A stretch of DNA of 64,000 bases from Shinisaurus crocodilurus (GCA_021292165.1 CM037877.1:7369980-7433979); one strand, 5' to 3'; counted from the stretch's first letter, positions 49,553 through 59,870 are shown. Notes: generated from the letters alone by a model not told the origin. Translations and numbers: made by a program.

Positions 49553-49880
49553 TGAATGGTTGTGAACCGTCCAGAGAGCTTCGGCTCTTGGGCGGTATAG
49601 AAATGAAATGAAATACAGTAATACCTTGGATTGCAAGTCACTTGGTTTGAGAGCGTTTTGCAAGACAAGCAAATTTTTAAATATTGATTTAATTTTTTTT
49701 TGACTTGATATACAAGCGACGTCTTGCAATACAAGTACTGTAGTACGGCTTAAATTAAAAATCTCTGTACACATTTTTTTGGGGGGGATTTCGTTTTGAT
49801 ATAAGAGTGTTTTGGATTACAAGCACGTTTCCGGAACGAATTATGCTCTCAATCCAAGGCATGACTGTAAATGAAATAAA
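49553..49880 (+). mobile_element. L2 LINE 3' UTR interrupted by a MITE
   Basis: GGTTGTGAACCGTCCAGAGA ... GGGCGGTATAGAAATGAAAT, then the (TGAAA)n tail is cut at the TA of 49614-15 and resumes as AATGAAATAAATG after 49869. Confidence 0.85.
49616..49867. mobile_element. pogo/Tc1-mariner-like MITE with TA target duplication, copy 2
   Basis: Starts CAGTAATACCTTGGATTGC and ends TCAATCCAAGGCATGACTG, with TA on both sides. Shares GAGAGCGTTTTGCAAGACAA and GTGTTTTGGATTACAAGCAC with copy 1. Confidence 0.9.
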
Positions 49881-50009
49881 TGCAGCAAGGTCTGTACTGG
49901 GGCGGGGCGGGGGGAGCAGTGTGCACATCCCCAATCCTTTACCCACTTTAACCTCTCATGCATTCAGGTGAGTGCTTCAACAGGGCTTTTATTCACCCAA
50001 AGTGTACAG

Positions 50010-50056
50010 TGGCAGAGAGAGAGAAAAAGAGAGAGAGAGAGAGAGAGAGAGAAGGG
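50010..50056. repeat. (GA)n microsatellite
   Basis: GAGA run with AAAA interruption; purine-rich sequence continues to about 50165. Confidence 0.9.
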
Positions 50057-50247
50057 ATGGGGTGTGAGAAAGAGAAAGAAAGGAAAGAGGGTATCAGAAA
50101 GATGGGGGGAGGAGAGAGAGGGCAAGGGGTATCAGAACAAGAGAGAGAAGTGGGTGGTAGAGAGAGATGGGACGGCCCTCTCCCGTTTGGATCTTCCTCT
50201 GCTTACTACTCACTTCAGCACTGCCCACTGAGGCTCCATTTGGAGCA

Positions 50248-50505
50248 TAAGAAGATCCCTGCTGGGTCAGGCCAAAGGCCCGTCTCGGGTTCAGAGAACT
50301 GGTGTCCCTCTGGATGGAGTGCCACTCCCTCACCATTGGCTATGATGGCTAGGGCTGGTGGGAGTTGAAGTCCAACAACATCTGGAGGGACACACATTCG
50401 CCATCCCCGGCCTATCTATCCTAGCATCTTGCTTCTAGTGGCAAACCAGATTCCAGCAACGGGCATTCAGGGGACGCCCGCTTCTGATTCCGGAGGAAGT
50501 TTAAT
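50248..50505 (-). mobile_element. CR1-type 3' fragment interrupted by a MITE
   Basis: GAGCATAAGAAGATCCCTGC and GGGTCAGGCCAAAGGCCC (50239-50282), then CCTAGCATCTTGCTTCTAGTGG and TTCTGATTCCGGAGG after 50408, are consecutive parts of a CR1-like 3' UTR. The segment between (GGTGTCCCTCTGGATGG ... GGGAGTTGAAGTCCAACAAC) is a MITE with inverted arms. Confidence 0.6.
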
Positions 50506-50534
50506 GGGAACGCTTCACTCATCCAGCTGCAATT

Positions 50535-51005
50535 CATGAAATGGACAAGAGGGATGTATTAGAAATCTGTTTCAGTTCGGTTTTGATCAGGATTTACCCA
50601 GTTTGCACCTTTGGACTGAATATGGACTTGGGCACAAGCTGCAGTCCAAGTTCGTACATTTCCAAGTTTGCCATGTGATTCACAGACACACACACCCCAA
50701 ATGCATCCGACAGCATGCGTACATTGGAAAAATGTGCATTTAAAAAAATGCATACTTTTGACAAATACACACAAATTCGCTTTAATCAATGGGAGAAGAT
50801 TTACGTAAATTTCAAAGATGTGCACAGCTGATGCATACATTTGGAAAAATACATATGAATACATAAGCATGGATTTTGATGTGAAAAGAAAAGAAAAAAA
50901 TAAAGCTCCCAATCTGATATGGACACATGAGTCAGAAGGAGGTTCGAGATTGAATTCAGAGAACTTTGGCGAGCTCCGGTTTTGCTGATTCGCACCTGAG
51001 TAATC
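50535..51005. mobile_element. Possible AT-rich non-autonomous DNA element
   Basis: Recurring CATACATTTGGAAAAAT-type words (50706, 50832) and a GAATTCAGAGAACTT block shared with 38482. 53290-53640 has a similar texture (ATATACATTTTTTCAAG). Ends not found. Confidence 0.4.
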
Positions 51006-51705
51006 AAGTGATGTTTTTGTTCATCTTTCTATCTCATCCAATAGCAAACTGAGGTTTTTTTGTTGAGGACTGGATTTCAGGAAGTGAAGTGTGCTAGTGT
51101 AAGAGGATAGCTTAGGTTTTAAAAATAACATTCTACCCTCTTCTTTTCCCTTTCGCTCAGAGGCCCACGCACTTTCTTTTTCTCTCCTTTCCTCCCTCAC
51201 TTTTCTATAAGCTGGGCTGGCGGGGAAAAAAAAAAATCAGCTTAACGGATCAGGCAGCTCAGCTTTCCGTGGGATAACACAGCCAGCCCAGAGGGAAGAG
51301 AGACCCGCCTAACCCAAGTGAAAGATGAAACAAGCAGGTGACGGAAGGTCTACCTCGAGCAGCGGCAAAAGTCATGTTGGCAAACGCTAGCAGGTTGTCA
51401 CTCCAGAGCAGGAGGGAAGTGGGTGGGCGGGGAAGAGGGAGAGCTCTGTGGCCGAAATCAGTGTCAGTGTGATGGAACCCAGCAGGCATGACAATAGGCT
51501 GGACCTTTCTCACTAACTAGCTCTTTTCTTCCTTGCAACTGAAAATCTGGGTGCAGATTTAAGGTGAGACTGGAGGAGCAGCCCCAAAGGCCTAGGAGGC
51601 AACAGAAACATACAGCAGAACCTAAGCAATAGTTTGCTGGAGCCGACTGGTGGCCTGGCATCCTGTTTCCGACAGTGCCCACCCAGACAGATAACGACCA
51701 TGACC
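51006..51705. other. No recognised feature
   Basis: Unassigned; C/T-rich 51130-51215. Confidence 0.45.
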
Positions 51706-51713
51706 CTTTAAGG

Positions 51714-51848
51714 CAGTGTTTCTCAACCTTGGGTCCCCAGATGTTTTTGGCCTACAACTCCCAGCATGCCCCAGCCAGCATAGCTGGCTGGGGCATGCTG
51801 GGAGTTGTAGGCCAAAAACATCTGGGGACCCAAGGTTGAGAAACACTG
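51714..51848. mobile_element. Palindromic hAT-type MITE, perfect TSD
   Basis: CAGTGTTTCTCAACCTTGGG ends; CTTTAAGG is exactly duplicated (51706-51713, 51849-51856). The arms differ at few positions. It carries two opposed CCTACAACTCCCAGCATGCC words. Confidence 0.95.
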
Positions 51849-51894
51849 CTTTAAGGTAAGCCAGTATTATTAACTCTTCACACCAAAACGACGG

Positions 51895-52165
51895 TTTTAA
51901 GCCCTGTTGCCCTGGTTTCTACGCCAAAACTGCGGTGCGGTGTTCCGCCACGCCGGTGCAGGGTCCCGTCGCATCATTTCCGGCCAGCCGGAAATGACGC
52001 GACAGGACCCTGTGCAGCCGGCGCGGCTGCCCGAGCGGCGCAGAGAGCGGGCGGAGAATCACTCCGCGCCGTGTCGAATCCGGGCTATGGGAGGGGGGGG
52101 CTGCTCGCTGAGGACAGGAGAGGCGAGACGAGCCCCCCCAGAGGTAAACCCCCCATCTCTAGGTC
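51895..52165. mobile_element. GC-rich non-coding element with central CRE/ETS palindrome, copy 3
   Basis: AAGCCCTGTTGCCCTGGTTT matches 22070-22090. Palindrome 51961-51984/51987-52010: GGGTCCCGTCGC then TCATTTCCGGC against its complement, 22 of 24. Cut on the right by CR1. Confidence 0.7.
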
Positions 52166-52690
52166 CATCTAGTCCAGCGTTCTGTTCACACAGTGGCCAA
52201 CCAGCTGCCCACGGGAAACCCACAAGCAGAGAACATGAGTGCAATGGCACTTTCCCACCCATGTTCCCCAGCAACTGGTGTACAAAGGCATACTGCCTCT
52301 GGTACTGGAGGAAGCATATATCCAATCAGGACTAGTAGGCATTGATAGCCTTCTCCTCCACGAATGTGTCCAATCCCCCTTTAAAGCTGTCCAAATTGCT
52401 GGCCATCACTACCTCTTGTGGAAGTGAATTCCATAGTTTAACTATGCACTGTGTGAAGAAGTCCTTCATTTTATCTGTCCTGAATCTCCCACCCGTCAGC
52501 CTCATGGGATGTCCCCGGGTTCTAGTATTACGAGAGCGGGAGAAAAAATGCCTCCCTGTCCACTTACTCCACACCATGAATAATTTTGTACACCTCTATC
52601 ATGTCTCCCCTTACTTACCTTTTTTCTAAGGTAAACAATCCCAGCCGTTGTCACCTTTCCTCAGGTACACTGCCTCCGAACATAGAGGCT
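52160..52690 (-). mobile_element. CR1 LINE, ORF2 C-terminus plus 3' UTR
   Basis: The longest CR1 tail on the minus strand: GRFRTDKMKDFFTQCIVKLW, NSLPQEVVMASNLDSFKGGL, DTFVEEKAINAY in one open frame, preceded upstream by TRGHPMRLTG. The catalytic palm is missing. Confidence 0.93.
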
Positions 52691-52735
52691 ATGGATTGAC
52701 AGATCCTTCATAGTTTTTGTCTTTTTTTAAAACAA

Positions 52736-52762
52736 ACACACACACACACACACACACACACC
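52736..52762. repeat. (CA)n microsatellite
   Basis: Thirteen CA units. Confidence 0.93.
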
Positions 52763-53737
52763 TAAGGTAATCACCACCACTGTCACATCTTGTGGCTGCA
52801 GACTTTCCCCGTCATGTGAAGACGTCTTCTTTTTCTTTGTCCTGATTCTACTGTAGTCCTGAATCTGCTGTGCCAATGCTGTTTTTGGGGTACCGGTAGT
52901 TTTAATTTCTACCTAGCAAATGCCACTGTCCGCATACATAGTATCCTTCCCACCAAGTTACCTCAGCCAAACACCAGCCATGAGGGACATGGTAGCAGGT
53001 GGGTCTCTAACCCACATAGGTATTATATTCACATGATGTACATGGCAGGAAAACACTTCAAGCTTCATGGATGAAATAAAGGAAGAGGGTGAGCAGAGCT
53101 GGAAGACCTCATCATCGAATTACAGCTTTGCCAAAACTTTACTAGATGTCTGCCAACACAAAACCCACTAGTTTGTGGGCATACATGTGAGATGAGGGAG
53201 TTGTCTAGATATGAATAGAAAATGAGAAATATGTTGATTTCGGCTTCTTTCAGTTTCCCATTTTTCCAGTCTTGAGTTCTGTTCATATAGAACTGTGAGA
53301 ATTTATCCAGTGTTAAGTTTGGTTTGTCCTGAACTTTGAGGTTTTTTTTTTTTAAAAAAAAAATACATATGGAAAATTTTAAGCATTTGTGTGCACATTT
53401 TTGTCTAGTATATACATTTTTTCAAGCAATCTTCCTAATATCATGCATGCATTTTTAAATGTTATCTTCCCTAATATACACAATTTTGTACATATTTTAG
53501 CACTGGGGGACTCCATTTCGCAATTTGGAGAAGAACAAATTCCAAACTGAGTTTTGGTTCTTACAGTGGTTTGAAAGTGCAAAATTAGGAAAGGTCGCAC
53601 TAAAATGAGGAGCAAACAAATTTCTCCCCCGTCCCTAGCAGGAGCCAGCTGAAATAGCCAGGGAGCTGGCCACAACAAGATATTTACAATAGAAGGAGCT
53701 GGGAGAATGGTTGTCTCACCAGTTAGGCCTTGCAACC
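52763..53737. other. Mostly unassigned
   Basis: 53290-53640 is AT-rich and may be a decayed DNA element like 50535-51005. T/A run at 53342-53363. No gene seen. Confidence 0.4.
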
Positions 53738-54365
53738 CATTTATTTATTTTATTTATTTATTATATTTATCAATCGCCCATCTGGCCGGTCACCCGGCCA
53801 CCCTGGGCGATGTACAATTAAAATACAATAAAACACAATAAAACATAATAATTAAAACAATATAAAAAATTCTCATTAAAAACCTAACCCACCCCATATT
53901 CCCGCCTGAACAGCCATGTTTTTAATGCACGGCGGAAGCTCATCACGGAGGGGGCATGGCGAAGGTCACTAGGGAGGGAGTTCCATAATGTGGGGGCCGC
54001 CACAGAGAAGGCCCTCTTCCTAGTCCCCACCAGCCTGGCTGCTCTGGCTGATAGGATAAGGATAAGGCCGTCCATGGCAGACCTTGTTGAGCGGCCTACT
54101 TGATGTTGCTGGAGGCGCTCCTTGAGATAAGCTGGGCCGGAGCCGTGTAGGGTTTTAAAGGTCAAAACCAACACCTTGAATTCGGCTCGGCAAGCAACTG
54201 GTAGCCAGTGCAACTCATTAAGCACTGGCTTGATGTGATCACGCCGGCGGCTGCCCTTAATCAGGCGAGCCGCCGCGTTCTGTACCAGCTGAAGCTTCCG
54301 GACCGTCTTCAAGGGTAACCCCACGTAGAGCGCATTACAGTAGTCTAGGCGAGAGGAGACCAAGG
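53738..54365 (-). mobile_element. L2-clade LINE, ORF2 C-terminus and 3' end
   Basis: (TTTA)n tail, the 3' UTR complement ATCGCCCATCTGGCCGGTC, then about 160 open codons: [71 protein letters not shown]. Very similar to 15700-16385, same subfamily, opposite strand. Confidence 0.93.
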
Positions 54366-54950
54366 CGAGACCAACCCACCCTTCAGGGGAAGCCCCCTGA
54401 TCCTGAAAGCACTTAAGTCATGGTCTACTTCTTAGGAAGAGGGCTTGGTGAAGGGGAGGTTCATGTTGCCAAGAATGTGCTCTGCTTCTAATGCTGGGTT
54501 GTGTCTCATTTCACTGCCATCTTTGTCTCTGTGGTCCAGGAGGTTATCCTGGTGGGTCTTGTGATTTAGGGAGAGCTGAGGCATGCGGCAAGGGGTATAA
54601 GAACACAAGAAGAATCCTGCTGGAACATAAGAAGAATCCTGCCTACAAAGGGAGCACAATCCTCTGTGGACCAGGTGGAGAACCTCCATTGGCTGGCTTG
54701 GGCCCATGGGCTATAGGCTGCCCACCCACATGATACCAAATGAGAATGAGAATCCTGGCCTTACATTATTGTAATGATGATGGAGATGTTGTACATCCCT
54801 ATCTAAATTTATTCACACTATTAGAAAATATATATATATGTACATGTGACAATTTGTGCCAGAATGCAGCCTGCAATGTTCATTTAACTGCACATACTTT
54901 TGAAAATAAGTCAGTGCAATCGGGTGGTGTTGACTTCCTGGGTGCATGTA
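54366..54950. other. Mostly unassigned
   Basis: A short direct duplication of (A)ACA(C/T)AAGAAGAATCCTGC (54600-54643) belongs to a SINE/CR1-like 'agaagaatcctgctgg' fragment. (AT) patch at 54829-54840. Confidence 0.45.
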
Positions 54951-54952
54951 CG

Positions 54953-55123
54953 CAGTGGAGACTGGTGGCTCCAATTCCAGTGGGGTGCTGCATCCACTCT
55001 GGGTTTTAGTCTGAACTCTGAAGGAGCTAGCCATGATGCTGTGAACCCTATCACCAAAATAGGTTCAGCATCATGGATAGCTCCTTTACAGTTCAGACTA
55101 TAACCTGGAGTGGACACACACTG
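54953..55123. mobile_element. Foldback element, CAGTGG ends, copy 2 (right end truncated)
   Basis: CAGTGGAGACTGGTGGCTCC ... AGTCTGAACTCTGAAGGAGCTAGCCATG and CATGGATAGCTCCTTTACAG...CTGGAGTGGACACAC are inverted. The outer right arm seen in copy 1 is missing and CR1 starts at once. Confidence 0.75.
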
Positions 55124-55380
55124 TACAAATTCCTGGAGGAGAAGGCTATCAATGCCTACTAGTCCTGACTGGCTATGTGCTTCCTTCAGTATCAGAGGCA
55201 GTATGCCTATGTACACCAGTTGCTGGGGAACATGGGCAGGAGGGTGCTGTTGCACTCATGTTCTCTGCTTGTGGGTTTCCCGTGGGCAGCTGGTTGGCCA
55301 CTGTGTGAACAGGATGCTGGACTAGAGGGACCCTGGGTCTGATACCAGCACCAGGGCTCTTCTCATGTTCTCTGCCCCAC
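55124..55380 (+). mobile_element. CR1 LINE 3' UTR
   Basis: TACAAATTCCTGGAGGAGAA ... GGCAGCTGGTTGGCCACTGT ... GAACAGGATGCTGGACTAGA. Confidence 0.9.
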
Positions 55381-55977
55381 TGACACTGGAGAAACCAGCC
55401 GCCACCGCAAGCACATATAAGCTGTTTGGGAAGCAGCAAGAGGGGAAGGCACATATGGGTCACAAAACAAGAGAGAAAAAGTTCTCAAGGTGCCTGAAAA
55501 ACTTTTCTTCTTCTTCTTCTGCCCAACATGTTTTTGGAAAGAATTGTCCTTCCTCAGGGGTTGCAATTAAAGCTCCACCATAAGACAGTGTTAACATTTT
55601 ATAATACTCCTAGGAAACTAAACGTAAATGAAAAGTGTCATTAATTAATCTTGTCCACTGAATCCACAATTTGTAACATGTATAAAACATAACCATTAAA
55701 AGAAATCATATTAAGACTATCGTTTGATATAAACTCTGATTTTTTTTTTGCACCCACCTACCGATGTGTAGAAAGAAACACACTAAAATGTTAAGTTAGA
55801 AAAGCTTCCCATGAGCATGACTCATTAAAATTATCTGAAGTAAAACTAATGCAGCACTGCAAAACATGATTAATGGTTTAAAACACTCCTAAAATATGTA
55901 AACATGCCTAAAAAGTTACAAGAAATGCTGTACTAAAATGCACCCACAGTTTGCAACATTTCTAAGACATAACCGTT

Positions 55978-56226
55978 ATTTTTATTCATTTATTTATTAT
56001 ATTTATACCCCACCATTTTTCCTGCAAGGAACCCAAGGCAGCTTACATAATCCTTCTCCTCTTCCTCTCCATTTTATCCTCTCAACAACCCTGTGAGGTA
56101 GGTTAGGCTGAGAGTCAGTGACTGGCCCAAAGTCACTCAGTGTGTTTCATGGCCGATCAGGGACTAGAACCCGGATCTCCCGAGTCCCCAGTCCGACACT
56201 CTCACCACTACACCACACTGGCTCTC
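55978..56226 (-). mobile_element. tRNA-derived SINE, full length, inside the Penelope-like element
   Basis: Tail TATTTATACCCCACC, body, B-box complement GGGACTAGAACCCGG, A-box complement CACTACACCACACTGGCTCTC. One A-box C-to-T difference from the other copies. Confidence 0.92.
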
Positions 56227-56230
56227 TGGC

Positions 56231-56232
56231 AT

Positions 56233-56266
<34 letters not shown>
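56231..56266. repeat. (TA)n microsatellite
   Basis: About 17 TA units. Confidence 0.93.
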
Positions 56267-56268
<2 letters not shown>

Positions 56269-56271
56269 CTT

Positions 56272-56356
56272 TGAATCATAGAATCATAGAAAAGTAGAGT
56301 TGGAAGGGGCCTACAAGGCCATCGAGTCCAACCCCCTGCTCAATGCAGGAATTGAA
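56272..56356 (-). mobile_element. CR1 LINE 3' terminus
   Basis: GAATCATAGAATCATAGAAA (octamer tail complement), then TTGGAAGGGGCCTACAAGGC and CCCCCTGCTCAATGCAGGAA. Confidence 0.9.
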
Positions 56357-56688
56357 TTATATTAGATAAAAGTTCTAATTCATTACCTTTACCTACTGAT
56401 ATATTAAAAAGCACCCACATGTTGAACCAAAAAAGCTCCCCGTACACGAGACTGCATATATACACAACCAGGATGAATCTGATACAGGAGACTCCCTTGG
56501 TTGATAAAAAGAAACAGTTCCATTAACACTGAACCTTTATGGCTTTATTAGCACATTCCTCTACAGAAACATTTTCTCCATGTATTATCTTTCTTTAGAT
56601 GTATCTAAAATAATCCTTTCAATGTTTATTCCAATGATAAAAATATCATCACTGTTCCTCCACCACTTTATAATGTCTGATCTCCAGG

Positions 56689-56689
<1 letters not shown>

Positions 56690-56759
<70 letters not shown>

Positions 56760-56761
56760 GA

Positions 56762-56820
<59 letters not shown>
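56690..56820. repeat. Compound (AT)n-(GT)n-(GA)n-(AAT)n microsatellite
   Basis: Four different arrays are contiguous: AT to 56712, GT to 56739, GA to 56760, AAT to 56819. A LINE-type tail (GCCTTGAGTCCCAGCATTGG complement, 56825-56860) follows on the minus strand. Confidence 0.95.
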
Positions 56821-56821
<1 letters not shown>

Positions 56822-57234
56822 TCCTGCCTTTTCCCCAATGCTGGGACTCAAGGCGGCATTTATTTTTGAAATCATTCATATATAGATTTGCCACCTCTGG
56901 GGCCATACCTCATCCCATTGCTACCCCTTCTTTTGGCAGTAAAAATGATAATTAAACATGAAATAATTTTTACACAGGGATACTTCTGCTAAAGACAATA
57001 TGTAATGGGTGGGGGGTTCTTTAGATATCATTCTTCCGGGGTCTGCTCTATGATGCTGATTGCCTGGGCCCACAGAATCCTAGTGTAGGGTGAGTTCACA
57101 TCTAAAGTAACTAGGTACTGTTCCGGTATCTTTAGTGTATTCAGCTTTGGTAGGAAATCCATAGAGTTCTGAATAGAAGACTTGGATGATATTTTTATTT
57201 GGAGGGGTTCATATGATTTATTTCAAGTTTTCCC

Positions 57235-57540
57235 TCACTTAGCTCAATGCCTGTGATACAAACATAGAATCTGAGATGCATGTAGACAATAGGATCATAC
57301 ATTTTCTAGACATCATAGTGGAGAAGGACCAGTATAGGCTACACACATCAGTGTACAGACAACTGACCAATAAAAAACTCATATTTGGCATATGATAGTT
57401 TTCACCCCAAGCAAGTAAAATGCAATCTGCCATATGGGCATTTCCTAAGAATAAGAAGGAACTGCTCTTCTCTTCAGTCCTTTAGAAAGGAGGCAGATGT
57501 ATGTATTACAAGACCAATTATGCAATATAGTTGGTGACAG
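57235..57540 (+). mobile_element. Penelope-like element, plus-oriented half: RT thumb region
   Basis: Plus frame: HFLDIIVEKDQY, RLHTSVYRQLTNKKL, then FSPQASKMQSAIWAFPKNKK after two stops. This matches the PLE segment 'FLD..I......L.T..YRK.T......HP...K..I..G...R'. It faces away from the minus half 35 bp to the left. Confidence 0.75.
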
Positions 57541-57587
57541 TTAGCTAAGTAATCCCACAACACTGCAAACAAAGCTAATAACTATAG

Positions 57588-58343
57588 CCGTGTCAGCAAT
57601 CCAGACAACTCAGTTTCCCCATTGTAATCTCTATGGCTCAGGATACAGGGTAAGGGCTTGAATGATTCCTGGGGTAAGCCTTCCCAGGCAATCAAAGACA
57701 AGGGTGCTAGAAAAAGACTTGGACAAATCTACACACACAGAGGTTTAGTCCAACCTTGAAATCTTTGTTGGAACCTTCACATTACCTGAGTCAGGGCCTA
57801 TCAAATCCATGAGTCAAAACAGGTTCACAAATAAGTCCAGAGCAATCCCACACATGCAGAGATCGACAACTACAGCTTCCACTTTGGTATCTCCATTCTA
57901 CATGGGTCCAGGCATAGAAAAGTCCAAGGGTCAGGAACAGTCGAAGCCATCTCGCAACTCTGGGTTATTGATCATGAAGTTCCATAACCAATAGCAAACA
58001 AGAAGTCACATTCTAAGAAAAGTATAGCAGTACTTTTCATGGCAGGTTCTTAACAATACAAAGTTCAAGAGACAAGAGCCCAAATTGGGTGGAGAGTCCA
58101 TGTGAAGAATGTGCCAAGAAAGTAGTAAGCTCAAAGAGAGAGGTTTTTGGGCAGTAAAGATGAGAATGTTCCTAGCAAATGCTCCAAGACTGGACATTGA
58201 CTTAAATGTGAAGGTGTGGCTGTAATAGCCCTCCTCCTGAACAACTAACTGACAAGGGATTTTAGCCCATAAGCAAGGCCCCTGCCCAAACAGGGCATCT
58301 CTATTCAACCCTCCTGAGCTGACGGTTCAACCTGTGTGACACC
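57588..58343 (-). mobile_element. Possible solo LTR within the Penelope-like element
   Basis: On the minus strand it begins TGTCACACAGGTTGAACC and ends GGATTGCTGACA, giving a TGTCA/TGACA terminal inverted pair. 756 bp without coding potential. No short direct duplication (AGCCG vs CCTCC) and no clear AATAAA, so the call is weak. Confidence 0.3.
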
Positions 58344-58690
58344 TCCACCCCGCCACCCCTCTTCTGTTAGGTTCTCACAGAGAAGCTGCCACGCCAGCTT
58401 CCTTCCCTGCCAAGGTCGAATCTAGCAGCTGGATGGGTGTAACTTAACTCCTGCCTTCCTTCCTCTGAGAACACTGACAAAGATAAACTCACACTGATTT
58501 TGACATAGGCCCAAACCCTGAATAGGCCCAAACCCTTCCGGGCCACTTCTGATCCAATTATGGCTATCAACTATAGGGCCCACTGCAGTGCTAGAGCTGG
58601 GCCACAACTTAAGGCATAACAAGAAATTGTTCCGTAGCCTCGCATAGGATGGTGTTGCCAATGTTCTGCAGAGAAGTATTTATAAACCTT
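58344..58690. other. Unassigned
   Basis: Contains the short direct repeat ATAGGCCCAAACCCT (58505, 58522). No named repeat recognised. Confidence 0.4.
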
Positions 58691-58699
58691 GGTATTTAG

Positions 58700-59345
58700 T
58701 AGAGGACTCTTTGGGCTCAAGCAATGGAACTTGTATCACTTTCAAGAGAACTAAAAATTTAAAAGATTGGCTAACTATAGACTGAGGACAGCTCACCCCA
58801 TCCTTTGAGGGGGATCAGCACCTATGTGGACACCGCATATATTGTAAATATGCCAAAAATGTCACATTTTTATCAATACACTAGATCAGTGTTCTCCAGC
58901 CTTGGGTCCCCAGATGTTTTTGGCCTACAACTCCCAGCATGCCCCAGCCAGCGTAGCTGGCTGGGGCATGCTGGGAGTTGTAGGCCAAAAACATCTGGGG
59001 ACCCAAGGCTGGAGAACACTGCACTAGATCATAGCGGTGCACATGTGCTATACACAATCAAATGTATGTGAGACAAAATGTACGATGGGCAGATCCAAAG
59101 ACCACCACTCAAGAAACACATGAGTGAGTAATATACATAACAAAAGATCGGGTGTCCCCTTAGGTAACCACTTTTTACAACAAAACCATCCTGTTGAAGA
59201 AAAACTTTCTGGATGACTGAAAAATGACATGAACTTATAATGCCAAACTTCTTCTTAGAACAGAGATGTTCTCGAACCTGCAGCAGGACAGTCTTGTCCC
59301 AAAGGGTCTGAATGAAGATCTAGACTACTTACCATTACTGTAAGT
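58700..59345 (+). mobile_element. Penelope-like element: connector and GIY-YIG-type C-terminus, interrupted by a MITE
   Basis: Plus frame: GTCITFKRTKNLKDWLT, FEGDQHLCGHRIYCKYAKN (cysteine-containing linker). After the MITE: MYVRQNVRW (canonical PLE endonuclease motif is YVGQT.R), PLGNHFLQQNHPVEE and QQDSLVPKGLNEDLDYLPLL before TAA at 59341. The order matches the C-terminal half of GIY-YIG Penelope-like elements. The glycine of YVGQT is replaced and frameshifts occur, so it is inactive. Confidence 0.8.
58887..59021. mobile_element. Palindromic hAT-type MITE, perfect TSD, inside Penelope-like element
   Basis: CAGTGTTCTCCAGCCTTGGG ends; CACTAGAT is exactly duplicated (58879-58886, 59022-59029). 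The two arms are nearly identical, so the insertion is young relative to its decayed host element. Confidence 0.96.
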
Positions 59346-59598
59346 TTGGAAAGAACCTCGCTAGTTTATTCAGGAGTAGAGGAGAACAATGCAACAAGAA
59401 ATCTCCCCTGTAATGAAATGGTATTCCTTCACTTTACCGGCAGCCAGTTTAGGATTGTAAAATCAGGGTGAGTCCTTCAGGTTCTTTGAGTATTTTAAGA
59501 CAGAAGAAACATTGGAAGGATTCTTTTAGATATATCTGAAGAAAGATAAGCGGGTGAGTAGGGAGATACAAATACATGGAGAAAATGTTTCTGGAGAG
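59346..59598 (+). mobile_element. Penelope-like element, 3' non-coding part
   Basis: Non-coding continuation up to the next MITE; TATATCTGAAGAAAGATAAG resembles PLE 3' sequences. Limits inferred from the flanking parts. Confidence 0.5.
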
Positions 59599-59733
59599 CA
59601 GTGTTCTCCAACCTTGAGTCCCCAGATGTTTTTGGCCTACAACTCCCAGCATGTCCCAGCCAGCATAGCTGGCTGGGGCATGCTGGGAGTTGTAGGCCAA
59701 AAACATCTGGGGACCCAAGGTCGGAGAACACTG
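59599..59733. mobile_element. Palindromic hAT-type MITE without TSD
   Basis: Full inverted repeat of the same family. Flanks CTGGAGAG and ATGTAACT do not match. Confidence 0.92.
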
Positions 59734-59870
59734 ATGTAACTGTAAGCAGTCTCGTGTAAGGGAAGCTTTTTTAGTTCAACACATGGAAACACGTTGGGCA
59801 GAACAAAAACATATTTTTTTCAGGCACCTGAGAACTTTTTCTCTTTTGTTTTGTGACGTATAAGCTGTTC
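59734..59870 (+). mobile_element. Penelope-like element, terminal block
   Basis: CAGTCTCGTGTAAGGGAAGC, then TTCAACACATGGAAACACG and TTGGGCAGAA, then CAGGCACCTGAGAACTTTTT. These words recur in the minus half (56415-56447, 55785-55812, 55456-55538), inverted. Confidence 0.7.

Larger units (their letters stand above)
55400..57205 (-). mobile_element. Penelope-like element, minus-oriented half
   Basis: The minus strand reads QYLVTLDVNSPYTRI (57120-57076; reverse transcriptase motif A, T-L-D-V-x-S-x-Y-T), then KEGVAMG and MAPEVANLYMNDF (about 56932-56868; motif B region). Non-coding sequence follows down to CCTGAGGAAGGACAATTC...ACATGTTGGGCAGAA and TTTTTCAGGCACCTTGAGAA (55550-55460). The last block is repeated in inverse orientation at 59780-59865. 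The element is interrupted by a compound microsatellite, CR1 (56275), SINE (55978) and stops; non-functional. Confidence 0.75.

Noticed and set aside
57584..58576. AACTATAG on both sides as a TSD for the LTR-like segment
   Set aside because: The word occurs near 57579 and 58568, but the enclosed segment has no matching ends at those points; coincidence is likely.
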